Shown here piece after piece: positions 9,422 through 18,170 of a stretch of 64,000 nucleotides of DNA (position 1 is its first letter; every line of letters begins with the position of its first letter). Below the pieces are notes generated by a model, which had not been told where the DNA came from, made no database searches, and saw only the letters and a program-made list of their open reading frames with translations. The position numbers and the translations under genes are program-made. Source of the stretch: Rhodothermales bacterium (lineage in GTDB: Bacteria; Bacteroidota; Rhodothermia; Rhodothermales; JANQRZ01); assembly GCA_028284265.1 (NCBI GenBank), contig JANQRZ010000003.1, forward strand, positions 186,001-250,000. The letters are read 5' to 3'.

Positions 9422-10612
9422 CTAAGGTTTTCTGGCGACGATTGTATTGCGCTCGGCGAGTCGATCTAGCTCATCATTGTTCAGTCCAAGTCGATCACCT
9501 AACACGGTGTGGGTATCGACCGCATAGTGCGGTGGTGGCGTGAGCGTAGCGGGGGCGTGGTTGTCCTGCTGGAACGCAACGTGCCGCACGCCAGCTAGCG
9601 CTTCGTCGCGCACGACGAGCGACTGGGCAGCGGACTGCTCGAACACGGCAGGCATATCGTTGACGGCCCCGGCGGGGACGTGCCGTTCGGCGAGGGCAGC
9701 AAGGAGCACACTGCGGTCCCGTTCAGCGATGCGCTCGGCGAGAAGCAGGTCGAGGAAACCCCGGTTCCGCACGCGCTGCTGGTTCGTGGCGAAGCGCGGC
9801 GCACCCGCGATAGGCCCCATGTCGAGCACCTCGCACAGCGCCGCAAACTGCCGGTCCGTCCCGACCGCCAGCACGACGCGCTCACCATCGGCGGTCTCGA
9901 ACACAGTGCCGTAGGGCGCGATGTTCGGGTGCGCCGAGCCGATGCGCTGCGGCGCATGCCCTGCGGTGAGCCAGTTGGTCGCTTGGTTCGCTAGCGAGGC
10001 GACGGCGGACTGAAACAAGGAGACAGTGAATCGACCCCCGCGCCCCGTCCGCTCGCGCTCGATCAATCCGACGAGCAGCGCCTCTTTGAGTTGGTGCGCC
10101 GCCAGCACATCGACGAGCGCGACGGGCATCTTGACGGGTGGCCCGTCGGTCTCGCCGTTCATGAATGTGAACCCGCTTTCGGCTTGAACGACGGCGTCAT
10201 ACCCCGCCCGGTCGCTGTCGGGATAGCCGACGACCTCGGCGTAGAGTAGGCGTGGGTTGAGTGCTGCTAGCGTCTCGAAATCCGCGCCGAGCTTGGCAGC
10301 GTCGCCGGGCTTGTACGAGGTGACGACGATGTCGGCTTGCAGGACGAGGTCGTGGAGAAGCTGTTGCCCAGCGTCCCCCCGCAGGTCCAGCGCGACGGAC
10401 TGCTTGCCCCAGTTGGCGGCGGCGAAGTAGGCTGAGCGCTCATCCTCCGGGTCTTCCGTCGGGAGCGTCCAGCGCCGCGTCACGTCGCCGTCCGTCGCGG
10501 GGTTCTCAATCTTGATAACCGTGGCACCTAGCTCGGCGAAGAACTGCCCGACGCTCGGCCCAGCAAGGACACTCGCCAGTTCCAGTACCACCAGATCGGC
10601 AAAGACAGCCAT
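9422..10612 (-). CDS. CoA-transferase family III (CaiB/BaiF) protein
   Basis: The 396-residue protein starts with MAVFADLVVLELASVLAGP and contains ELGATVIKIENP, NWGKQSVALDLR, VVTSYKPGD and YDAVVQAESG. Asp139 of YDAVVQ is the expected catalytic aspartate that forms the acyl-anhydride intermediate in class III CoA-transferases. These enzymes move CoA between carboxylic acids such as formate/oxalate, carnitine/crotonobetaine or succinate/mesaconate; the substrate cannot be read here. The start lies 2 bp after the stop of the ParA gene, so both are probably on one transcript, an unexpected pairing. Confidence 0.9.
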   Translation of the reverse strand: MAVFADLVVLELASVLAGPSVGQFFAELGATVIKIENPATDGDVTRRWTLPTEDPEDERSAYFAAANWGKQSVALDLRGDAGQQLLHDLVLQADIVVTSYKPGDAAKLGADFETLAALNPRLLYAEVVGYPDSDRAGYDAVVQAESGFTFMNGETDGPPVKMPVALVDVLAAHQLKEALLVGLIERERTGRGGRFTVSLFQSAVASLANQATNWLTAGHAPQRIGSAHPNIAPYGTVFETADGERVVLAVGTDRQFAALCEVLDMGPIAGAPRFATNQQRVRNRGFLDLLLAERIAERDRSVLLAALAERHVPAGAVNDMPAVFEQSAAQSLVVRDEALAGVRHVAFQQDNHAPATLTPPPHYAVDTHTVLGDRLGLNNDELDRLAERNTIVARKP

Positions 10613-10614
10613 GG

Positions 10615-11376
10615 CTACGCGGTGTCGAGTTCGTCGTAGAGCGCTACGAACGCCTTCGACAGCTTGTGCTTCGGCGCGAAATGCACGAGCGGCGTCTCGG
10701 CCTCGTGCGACTCGCGCATCTTCACCGAGGCCGGGAGGAGCGTCTCGAAGAGCGGCAGCTTCTCGGCCCGAAGCTCGTCCACGATCCGGCGTGGCAGCTT
10801 GGCTTGGCTCTGGAACTGGTTGACGATAATTCCCTCGACCTTCAGCGTCGGGTTGTGATCGGCCTTGACCTCCGCGACGTTCTCCAGCAGATGGTAGAGC
10901 GCTTCGCGCGCGAAGCTGTCGCAGTCGAACGGGATCACGCAGGTGTCGGCGGCGATGAGCGCGGAGAGGGTGTAGAAGTTGAACGCGGGCGGCGTGTCGA
11001 TGTAGACCGCGTCGTAGGTTCCAAGCGCGTCCAGCCCATCGCGGAGCTTGTTGATCTTGTGCTTGGCCTCTAGGCGGCTTTGCAACTCCGTTAGCTCCGG
11101 CGAGGCGGCGACGAGGTCGAGGTTGCCGTAGGGGGTGTGGAGGACGAACTCGCTGAGTTTTTCTTCCGAGAGGTGGAACGAGAGGAACTGCTCGAAGAAC
11201 CCGGCGACGGTCGTCTCGGGTTGGGCGTCGCCGAGGAGGTACTGCGTCGCGTTGCCTTGGGCGTCGAGGTCGAGCAGGAGGGTGCTCAAGCCGCGCTGCG
11301 CGCTGAGGGCGGCGAGGTTGACGGCGATGCTAGACTTGCCGACGCCGCCTTTCTGGTTGAAGATGACTCGTCGCAT
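10615..11376 (-). CDS. ParA/Soj family ATPase (orphan)
   Basis: The 253-residue protein begins MRRVIFNQKGGVGKSSIAV with the deviant Walker A box (signature Lys9 and Lys14), followed by LLLDLDAQGNATQYLLG and VYIDTPPAFNFYTL (Walker A' / switch regions) and VIPFDCDSFAREALYHLL. It dimerises on ATP and binds DNA nonspecifically in the family's partition or positioning systems. No ParB, parS cluster or cargo gene adjoins it. An insert (FFEQFLSFHLSEEKLSEFVLHTPYGNLDLV) is typical of chromosomal ParA-like proteins that position other cargo. The start is set by the Walker box; longer forms lack support. Confidence 0.88.
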   Translation of the reverse strand: MRRVIFNQKGGVGKSSIAVNLAALSAQRGLSTLLLDLDAQGNATQYLLGDAQPETTVAGFFEQFLSFHLSEEKLSEFVLHTPYGNLDLVAASPELTELQSRLEAKHKINKLRDGLDALGTYDAVYIDTPPAFNFYTLSALIAADTCVIPFDCDSFAREALYHLLENVAEVKADHNPTLKVEGIIVNQFQSQAKLPRRIVDELRAEKLPLFETLLPASVKMRESHEAETPLVHFAPKHKLSKAFVALYDELDTA

Positions 11377-11464
11377 CGGTGGAGCGGAAGAGCGGGGGGA
11401 GAAACCTAAAGGTCGCGTCCGCCGAGGATGCCGCGCAACGCCGCCGGGTGAAAGGTGCGCCAAC

Positions 11465-12295
11465 TCAGTCGGGCAGGGTGGAGGCGAGGCGCTGGTGCAA
11501 GTCGTTGAGATACGATGGCATCAGTCGCATCCGGCTGCCGTACCACGAGAAGAGTTCCCCGTCTACCAGTTCCACCGCCGCGCTCGGCACCGCAGCTTCG
11601 ACCTCCGCGATATGCTGCTCTCGAAACGGAAACGGCTCCGACGACAACAGCACGACCTCCGGCTTCGCCGCTGCGATGTCTTCGAGGCTGGTCGTCGGGT
11701 AGCGTGTCTGCTCGCCAAAGACATTGGTGAGCGAGGCCCGGCGCATCACATCGTGGATGAATGTGTCGCCGCCGACCGTCATCCACGGGGCGCGCCAGAT
11801 CAGGTAGGTCGCCCGCAGCGGCTTCTGCTCGGTGAGGGTGGCGAAGCCGCGCTCGATCTCAGCGGCAAGACGTTCGGCGTACTCCTTTCGACCGACGAGG
11901 GTGCCGACGGTACGGATCATGGCCAAGCCAGCATCCACCGTCGCCACGTCCGTCACGAACACGGGCGCGATGGGATCGAGGGCCTCGACCTGCTCGCGGA
12001 CGTTCTCTTCGAGGTTGGCGAGCACGAGGTCGGGTTTGAGCGCGGTCACGCGCTCGACATTCACGTTCTTCGTTCCTCCGACGATCTGTTTCTGCTCTTT
12101 CCACCCTACGGGATGTACGCAGAACCGGGTCAGGCCGACGACCTCAGCATCTAGTCCAAGATCAGCCAGCAACTCGGTCTGGCTGGGGACGAGCGAGACG
12201 ATCCGGCGTGGCGGTAGGTTGAGGGTAAGCGTTCGACCACGCGCGTCGGTCAAGGGCTGTTCCAGCGTGGAGGGAACGGAGGGTGAGGAGAGCAT
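11465..12295 (-). CDS. Helical backbone metal receptor (BtuF-like, cobalamin/iron type)
   Basis: The protein has 276 residues from MLSSPSVPSTLEQPL. The lobes are typical of class III substrate-binding proteins: RIVSLVPSQTELLADLGL, VVGLTRFCVHP, VGGTKNVNVERVTALKPDLVLANLEEN, then IWRAPWMTVGGDTFIHDVM and DIAAAKPEVVLLSSEPFPF. No signal peptide or lipobox is seen from this start, nor from the longer start at 12349. Bacteroidota have cytoplasmic or unexported forms of this family. No BtuC/BtuD permease or cobalamin riboswitch is present nearby, so the ligand is uncertain. Confidence 0.82.
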   Translation of the reverse strand: MLSSPSVPSTLEQPLTDARGRTLTLNLPPRRIVSLVPSQTELLADLGLDAEVVGLTRFCVHPVGWKEQKQIVGGTKNVNVERVTALKPDLVLANLEENVREQVEALDPIAPVFVTDVATVDAGLAMIRTVGTLVGRKEYAERLAAEIERGFATLTEQKPLRATYLIWRAPWMTVGGDTFIHDVMRRASLTNVFGEQTRYPTTSLEDIAAAKPEVVLLSSEPFPFREQHIAEVEAAVPSAAVELVDGELFSWYGSRMRLMPSYLNDLHQRLASTLPD

Positions 12296-12375
12296 CACAG
12301 GGTCAACGTCAGATATAACCGGTAAGGATAAGGTGTACCCTCCCTGCATTCCATTCCTTCCACGCCCTTACCACC

Positions 12376-13869
12376 TCATCGTCCCTCCACCGCCTCGCGC
12401 TCGCGCAGCGCCGCCATCAGCTTCTGCTGCAAGCCGCCGAACGAACCGTTACTCATGACCAGCGCCACATCGTTTGGCTGGAGCGTGTCGAGCAGGGCGG
12501 GTAGCAGGGCATCGGCGTCCGCGAAGGCAGCGGCTGGAATGCCGTGCCCGGTCACGCGCTCGATCACCGCATGCACATTGAGGAAGTCTGCCGGGTCGTC
12601 GTTGTGGCGGAGCGGAGGGGCGCTGAGGAACGCGGCATCGGCTTGGGCGAGCGCATCGGCATAGGGCATCTCGAAGATTTTGCGCCGACTGGAGTTGCTG
12701 CGCGGCTCAAAGACGGCGACCGTCCGCCGCCCTGGCCAGCGCTCTTGCACGGCGTGGACGGTGGCATCAACGGCGGTCGGGTGGTGGGCGAAGTCGTCCA
12801 CGACGATCACGCCGCCTGCCTCGCCCAGAACCTCCTGTCGCCGCTTCATACCCTTGAATGAGGCAAAGGCCGCGGCGATCTGCTCTGGGCTGATCTTTTC
12901 ACTGAGCGCGATGGCGCAGACACCGAGTGCGTCAAAGCGGTTGACCCAGCCACTCATCGGCAGAAAAATCTCGATCAACTCATGCCCGTTGATGACGAGC
13001 CGGAAACGTTGACCCCCCTCCACTTGACGGATATCCGTCGCGGTGACGTGGTCGTCGCCCCCTTTGAGGCCGAAGAAGCGAACGCGAGCTTTGGTGTGAT
13101 CCGCGAGGTCTCGAACCTCGTCATCGTCGCCATTAAGGACGAGGAGGCCGTCTTCAGGCAGCAGGCCCACGAAAGCGCGGAAGGCGTCGCGGTAGTCGTC
13201 CCAGTCGGCATAGATGTCCGCGTGGTCGAACTCCATCGAGGTGACGATGGCGCTCGTCGGCTGGTAGTGCATGAACTTGGGCCGCTTGTCGAAATAGGCC
13301 GAGTCGTACTCATCGCCTTCTACCACGAAGTGGGGGCCGGAGCCGACGGCGCATGTCGCACCGTAGTTCGTCATCACGCCGCCGATGAAAAAGCCGGGGG
13401 CGAGGCCTGCGTGACGGAAGACGTGAGCCATCATCCCGGAGGTCGTCGTTTTTCCGTGCGTGCCTGCCACGACGAGGCTGCGACGTTCGCGGAGGAAGAA
13501 GTGGGCGAGCGCTTCGGGCAGGGACAATTGCACGAGACTGTGCTCGCGGGCGTAGGCCGCTTCCGGGTGCGTCGGCACCGAGGCGTTGCCGACCACGACG
13601 AGGTCTGGGGCCGGGTCGAGATGGCTCGGGTCATAGCCTTCGTCGATGGCGATGCCGAGGTCGCGCAGCCGCGTGCTCATCGGGGGGTACGCAGCCTCGT
13701 CGGAGCCGCGCACAGCGTAGCCTGCCTGCGTCAGCAGTTCCGCCAGCGCCCCCATACCCTTGCCGCAAATACCGATGAGATAGACCGACTTGATCTCGTC
13801 CGGCGTTGGAAGGTCAGGTCGGTCGAAGATGCGGAGATCGGCGTCGGGGAAGTCTTCGAGGCGGCGCAT
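12376..13869 (-). CDS. mpl: UDP-N-acetylmuramate:L-alanyl-gamma-D-glutamyl-meso-diaminopimelate ligase
   Basis: The 497-residue Mur ligase reattaches recycled murein tripeptide to UDP-MurNAc in the cytoplasm. The N-terminal Rossmann-like domain has YLIGICGKGMGALAELL. The ATP site is VVAGTHGKTTTSGMMAHVF and the substrate loop FFIGGVMTNYG. The central domain has VEGDEYDSAYFDKRPKFMHY and MEFDHADIYADW, and the C-terminal domain GMKRRQEVLGEAGG, VDDFAHHPTAVD and EPRSNSSRRKIF. These are Mpl rather than MurC forms. The start is taken at MRRLEDFPDADLRIFD. It lies 45 bp after the CNNM-like gene and probably shares its transcript. Confidence 0.95.
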   Translation of the reverse strand: MRRLEDFPDADLRIFDRPDLPTPDEIKSVYLIGICGKGMGALAELLTQAGYAVRGSDEAAYPPMSTRLRDLGIAIDEGYDPSHLDPAPDLVVVGNASVPTHPEAAYAREHSLVQLSLPEALAHFFLRERRSLVVAGTHGKTTTSGMMAHVFRHAGLAPGFFIGGVMTNYGATCAVGSGPHFVVEGDEYDSAYFDKRPKFMHYQPTSAIVTSMEFDHADIYADWDDYRDAFRAFVGLLPEDGLLVLNGDDDEVRDLADHTKARVRFFGLKGGDDHVTATDIRQVEGGQRFRLVINGHELIEIFLPMSGWVNRFDALGVCAIALSEKISPEQIAAAFASFKGMKRRQEVLGEAGGVIVVDDFAHHPTAVDATVHAVQERWPGRRTVAVFEPRSNSSRRKIFEMPYADALAQADAAFLSAPPLRHNDDPADFLNVHAVIERVTGHGIPAAAFADADALLPALLDTLQPNDVALVMSNGSFGGLQQKLMAALREREAVEGR

Positions 13870-13914
13870 GGGCGGGTGGGGCGCGAAGCGTAGGGTGAGC
13901 CGCAAAGGTACGGG

Positions 13915-15132
13915 CTACTCGGTATTGCCCGGCTTGGGTTCGTCGGGCAGGGCCGTTGTAATGGGCGGTGGGCTGCCGGTGAGGCCGAACTTGATTCCGG
14001 CATCGCGCTCCTTGAGGGTCTGGTCGAGCGATGTATCGGTCGGATCATCGAGTAGGCCGAGGTTACGGGCGCGTTCGGCCCAGCGCTCGCGGGCGAGGAC
14101 TTGCATGTCGTGCTCCGTATCGACCTCGTCCACGATCTCCAGCCCGAGGAGTGTCTCGATCACGTCTTCCATCGTCGCCAGCCCCTCGGTTCCGCCGTAC
14201 TCGCCGACGACGAGGGCGATGTGCTCGCGTCGCTCCAGCAGGCGCTCGAACAGGCGGGGGAGCGGCAGTGTGTCGGGGACGGCTAGGATGTCGCGTTTGA
14301 GCGAGCCAACCGGTGTATCGGGCCGGTCCTCGGCGATCTCCTTCAGGATGTCGGCGCGGCGCGCATAGCCAGTGACGTGGTCGAGACCTTCATCGTAGAT
14401 CGGCAGGCGCGAGAAGCGTAAGGCACGCTCGGAGATGTCGCGGACGGGCGTGGCTTCCTGAAAGGCCACCATCACCGTGCGTGGGGTCATCACGTCGCGG
14501 GCGGTCAGTTCGTTGAAGCGGAGGAGGTTCTGCAGAATGTGCGACTCTTGTTTCTCGAAGATGCCCTCCTCGGCCCCAATCGTGGCAAGGGCGGCGAGTT
14601 CAGCGCGGCTGACGGGGGCCTCTTTCTTGCCTCGGGCGATGAGCTTCGTCAGTACCTGCGAGAGCCAGACGAGCGGATAGAGCATCCAGATCAGTAGCTT
14701 GAGCAGGCGCGCGACTGGCCCTGCGAGTGCTCGCCAGTAGACGGCTCCGAGCGTCTTGGGGATGATCTCGGAGAGAACGAGGATGCCGAGCGTGAGAATC
14801 GCCGAGAAGATGCCGAGGTAGGCATTCCCGAAATAAGCGGCCGCCTCTGCCCCGGCTCCCGCTGCACCGATGGTGTGGGCGACGGTGTTGAGCGTGAGGA
14901 TGGCCGCGAGCGGCCGGTCCACGTCGTCCTTCAGTGCCTTGAGCCGGGACGCCGTCTCTGGACTATCCACCTCCAGCGCGCCGATGTACGCGGGCGTCAC
15001 ACTCAGCAGCACCGCCTCCATGATCGAGCACAGAAACGAGACCCCGATGGCGAGGGTGATGTAGACGATTAGGAGCGTGAGTGAGCCGGAGCCATCGCCG
15101 AGCGGGAGGTCGAGGGCGAGGTAGAGGGGCAT
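13915..15132 (-). CDS. CNNM/CorC-type membrane protein with CBS pair
   Basis: The 405-residue protein has an N-terminal DUF21 (CNNM) membrane domain of about 190 residues (SFLCSIMEAVLLSVTPAYIG, AAAYFGNAYLGIFSAILTL, LSEIIPKTLGAVYW). Two CBS domains follow (ARDVMTPRTVMVAFQ, SRLPIYDEGLDHVTGY, HIALVVGEYGGTEGLATMEDVIETLLG). Family members act in magnesium or other cation transport at the inner membrane. The transporter-associated CorC_HlyC domain that usually follows is missing; after the CBS pair only about 70 mostly polar residues remain. The preceding 90-bp spacer is a long imperfect palindrome. Confidence 0.9.
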   Translation of the reverse strand: MPLYLALDLPLGDGSGSLTLLIVYITLAIGVSFLCSIMEAVLLSVTPAYIGALEVDSPETASRLKALKDDVDRPLAAILTLNTVAHTIGAAGAGAEAAAYFGNAYLGIFSAILTLGILVLSEIIPKTLGAVYWRALAGPVARLLKLLIWMLYPLVWLSQVLTKLIARGKKEAPVSRAELAALATIGAEEGIFEKQESHILQNLLRFNELTARDVMTPRTVMVAFQEATPVRDISERALRFSRLPIYDEGLDHVTGYARRADILKEIAEDRPDTPVGSLKRDILAVPDTLPLPRLFERLLERREHIALVVGEYGGTEGLATMEDVIETLLGLEIVDEVDTEHDMQVLARERWAERARNLGLLDDPTDTSLDQTLKERDAGIKFGLTGSPPPITTALPDEPKPGNTE

Positions 15133-15147
15133 GAATGAGGAGAGAAA

Positions 15148-15222
15148 GAGGGGAAGGAGAACGGAGAGGGGAGAGCGCTTTCTTTTCTATCTCGTCTTTC
15201 TCCTCTCTCCGTTCTTTATCTC
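15148..15222. repeat. Imperfect palindromic spacer
   Basis: Purine-rich left arm and pyrimidine-rich right arm (GAACGGAGAGGGGAGAG at 15159-15175 against CTCCTCTCTCCGTTC at 15200-15214) fill most of the gap between the translocase-like gene and the CNNM gene. It could fold into a long hairpin in the transcript. Confidence 0.6.
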
Positions 15223-18054
15223 CTACCCAACGTTGCCTGTTTCCGGGTCCACCGCTGCCCCATCGCCCGCCGCCGAGGGACGGAACGGAGCTGGGGCCTC
15301 GCCGTGCATCTCAGGCGGGTCGTCGGACGGATCAGGGGTGCAGGCGGCGTGGGCGATCTCGGCGAGGTCGTCGGGGAGGGCATCGGGGTGTGCTTCATAG
15401 ACTGCGTCGAGGGCGCAGGCGAGGGGGCGTGGGTGACGGACGAGAAGCAAATCGCGCAGGGCGCTCTGCCAGGTCGGGAAGGCTTGCTCGGCCATCTCCT
15501 CGGCGACGCGGACATCGCCTTGGTCCGGTGCTTCGTCGAGGAGGGGGACGAGAAAGCGTTTTAGCTCCCAGTCGAGCACGCTGTCGAGGAACTCGGCGGC
15601 GGAGGCGCGGAGCGTATCGTCTTCGGTCAGGCCGAGGTAGGCGCTGTGCATATCCGTCGACGGGTAGCGCAGGCCGAGCATCCGCGAGACGCGCTCTAGG
15701 CTCTGCTCGCGCTCGTGGTACAGGGCCTCGCGCACGAGGGGTGCGCCGGGCGACTGCGTGTAGGCGTCCTTCGCCCGACTGTGGCGGAACAGCGTAGCCT
15801 GCACGGTCGCCAGCGCCCGGATTTCGCCGAGGGCCGCCACGTCAATCGCGGCCTCGTTGAAGCGGAGGCCGGGGTTGCTCGCCCTGATCTTGTTGAGGGC
15901 CTTGACCACGTCGTAGAGCAGCGGGGCGCGCAGGCGCTCCAGACTCAGCAGCATTAGGTCCACCGCCGACTGGGTCGGTAGCTCGGACAGGATGCGCGGG
16001 ATGTTGCGGCGGACCGGCTCGTCCACCTCGTCGTCGGTGAGGTGGTCGTAGAGGGTGCCGAAGATGCGCTCGCCGTAAGCGACCAAGGCTTCACGGGCGG
16101 CTTTCTCATAGGTCTTCTCGCCGAGGAGCCGGAGCAGCTTGCCCACGAACAGCCGGTGCCCAGTTTTGCCCGCCGCGTGAATCGCAGCCCGGACCACTTG
16201 CGGCTGGCTGCGCTCCAAGAGGTCGCGGATCGTGTCATGGAAGGCGGGTCGGTCGAGTGCGCCCATCGCCTTGATCGCCTCGACGCTCGTCTCGATGCGC
16301 GCCGTGCCCGTGTGGTCGAGTAGGCCATGTAGCATCTCGTCGGTGATGAGCGCCTGCTCGGCCTCGGTGCCCGACTCGGCGACGACGCCGATGGCAGCCG
16401 CACGAATGCGGACATCGGGGTGTTCCAGCCCACGCTTCAGGAGAACCTGATGTTTGCTGCCGAGGGTCTGGTAGAGGAAGCGCGCCGCTTCGAGCCGGAC
16501 CTCGGCGTCGCGGTCGGTGAGGTAGGTGGCGATCACGTCGGCGAAGCCCTCCTCGCCCTGCTTCGCTAGAAGGGCGATCACCCGCCGTCGTACCCGCGCC
16601 GAGCGGTGATCGAGCAGGGCGCACGCCCGTTCCACCGGCAACTCGGCGTCGATGGCGTCGAGGGTTTCGAGCGTATCGAGCACCTCCTCAGTATCGTCCG
16701 ACGACAGCGCGCCGACGAGGGTGGGCACGTCCTCGGTGGTGCGTGTTGGTTTGCGATCTTGAGGTGGGGCTGCATCCTCGCGAGGAAGCGTCTCGCGGAA
16801 GGCCTGGACGTAGGACCGCCGTGCCCACAGCACGAGGCCGATCCACAGGGTCAGCAGCGCGAGCACGATCAGGCTGACGCCTTCGAGCGAGACGCCGACC
16901 GCCAGCGCGGCCAAGAGCACGAGGCCCGCCAGTCCCTGCATCCCTTGGTCCACGAACACGTCGATGAACACCTTAGTCTGCTTCTTCACCGCGAGCGGGA
17001 CCGGCAGGAACAACAGCTCGCGTCCGGTTCGGTCGATGGAGTGCTTGAGGCTCTGGTCGGCCCCGCGGAGGAGGACGCCCGCGATAAGGCCGGGCACGAC
17101 GAACATCGCCACCGACCCAACGGCGAGGGCGATGGGCAGCACGAGCAGCGCCCCGCCGACGCCTTGCATACGGATGATCCGGGGGGCGATAAAAAATTGG
17201 AGCGCGAGGGCGATGATGCTGACGCGGGCGTAGAACCGCCCGAGGAACGAGGTCAGGTCGCCCCGCACGGGGAAGGCGTCCGACGAGACCGTCTTGAACT
17301 GGAAATCCACGAGCGCCGTCGTGAGCACCGCCACGGCGATGACGGCGGTGATGAGCTGTAGGTGCCGCGAGTCTTTGAGGAGGCCGAGCACGGGCTGATT
17401 CTCCGTCGGTGTATCGTTCCGGCGCAGCCCCTCGGGGCGTCCGGTTTGCCCGTCCGTCGCCCGCCATCGGATCAGGTTGACGAGCACGACCGTCAGCGTC
17501 AGCACGCCGACTGCCACCCAGAGCAGATCGCGCGTTCGCAGTTCCACTTCCTCGACGAGATAGCCCGTCAGTTCGCCTCCGACGATTGCGCCGAGGATGG
17601 CCCCGAACGAGAGGAGCGCGAAGATGCGCTTCGCTTGGGCCGGGTCGAAGACCGCGCCTGCGAGGAGCCAGTATTGCGAAGTGGCGAGAACGCTGTAGAT
17701 CGAGACCCAGACGTAGAACAGGAAATAGGTCCAGTCGGCTTCCAACGCCACCGCCCACCGCATGACAATGAGCGAGGCGATGAGCACGACCGTCGTCCAG
17801 TTGACCAATCGTGAGAGCTTCACCCGTCGCCCGATCCGCCCGTAGAGGATCGTCACCGGCACCACTGCCGCCGCGGTCGCCAGAAAGACCAGCGGCAGGT
17901 TCACCGCCCCGACCTCGATCAGGAAGAGGCTGTCGCGCGCGGGCTTGAGCAGGTAGAGCGTGACGAGGAGCGCGACGTTGTACGCGAACATCATCCCCAC
18001 GAGCGCTCGCTCGCCGACGCGGAGGTCGAGGATCGTACCAGTCGGAAGGGCCAT
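15223..18054 (-). CDS. ATP/ADP translocase-like (NTT) membrane protein fused to HEAT repeats
   Basis: In this 943-residue protein, residues about 15-420 form a 12-segment NTT/AAA-type carrier with the family's early motif LKPARDSLFLIEVGA; further markers are LATSQYWLLAGAVFDPAQAKR and a late VKKQTKVFIDVFVDQGMQG. Residues about 440-800 are HEAT-like helical repeats (EVLDTLETLDAIDAE, RSARVRRRVIALLAKQGE, DRDAEVRLEAARFL, HPDVRIRAAAIGVVAESG). NTT carriers exchange nucleotides, but HEAT-fused homologues in free-living bacteria are uncharacterised. A paralogue without HEAT repeats lies at 22877-24238. The divergent serA gene starts 117 bp away and both have a TATCTTGC element upstream. Confidence 0.82.
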   Translation of the reverse strand: MALPTGTILDLRVGERALVGMMFAYNVALLVTLYLLKPARDSLFLIEVGAVNLPLVFLATAAAVVPVTILYGRIGRRVKLSRLVNWTTVVLIASLIVMRWAVALEADWTYFLFYVWVSIYSVLATSQYWLLAGAVFDPAQAKRIFALLSFGAILGAIVGGELTGYLVEEVELRTRDLLWVAVGVLTLTVVLVNLIRWRATDGQTGRPEGLRRNDTPTENQPVLGLLKDSRHLQLITAVIAVAVLTTALVDFQFKTVSSDAFPVRGDLTSFLGRFYARVSIIALALQFFIAPRIIRMQGVGGALLVLPIALAVGSVAMFVVPGLIAGVLLRGADQSLKHSIDRTGRELLFLPVPLAVKKQTKVFIDVFVDQGMQGLAGLVLLAALAVGVSLEGVSLIVLALLTLWIGLVLWARRSYVQAFRETLPREDAAPPQDRKPTRTTEDVPTLVGALSSDDTEEVLDTLETLDAIDAELPVERACALLDHRSARVRRRVIALLAKQGEEGFADVIATYLTDRDAEVRLEAARFLYQTLGSKHQVLLKRGLEHPDVRIRAAAIGVVAESGTEAEQALITDEMLHGLLDHTGTARIETSVEAIKAMGALDRPAFHDTIRDLLERSQPQVVRAAIHAAGKTGHRLFVGKLLRLLGEKTYEKAAREALVAYGERIFGTLYDHLTDDEVDEPVRRNIPRILSELPTQSAVDLMLLSLERLRAPLLYDVVKALNKIRASNPGLRFNEAAIDVAALGEIRALATVQATLFRHSRAKDAYTQSPGAPLVREALYHEREQSLERVSRMLGLRYPSTDMHSAYLGLTEDDTLRASAAEFLDSVLDWELKRFLVPLLDEAPDQGDVRVAEEMAEQAFPTWQSALRDLLLVRHPRPLACALDAVYEAHPDALPDDLAEIAHAACTPDPSDDPPEMHGEAPAPFRPSAAGDGAAVDPETGNVG

Positions 18055-18075
18055 GCGGGGGTGCGTGAACTCGGT

Positions 18076-18137
18076 GCAAGATAACGCGGATAGCGCCCCT
18101 CTCTCAGTAGGGCGGGGCCGCCGGTCCGGTATCTTGC
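18076..18137. promoter_or_regulatory. Divergent promoter candidates between the NTT-HEAT gene and serA
   Basis: TATCTTGC occurs at 18130-18137 on the plus strand and again on the minus strand at 18083-18076, an 8-bp inverted repeat. Each sits 20-35 nt before a start codon and resembles the Bacteroidota -7 element TAnnTTTG. No convincing -33 TTG is seen, so this is tentative. Confidence 0.33.
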
Positions 18138-18170
18138 GCGCTGTCTATTCGCCCCTCCGTCTTCCGTTCC

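Noticed and set aside
12296-12375. Cobalamin riboswitch before the BtuF-like gene
   Set aside because: The spacer is only about 80 bp and has no B12-box-like sequence or matching stem layout.
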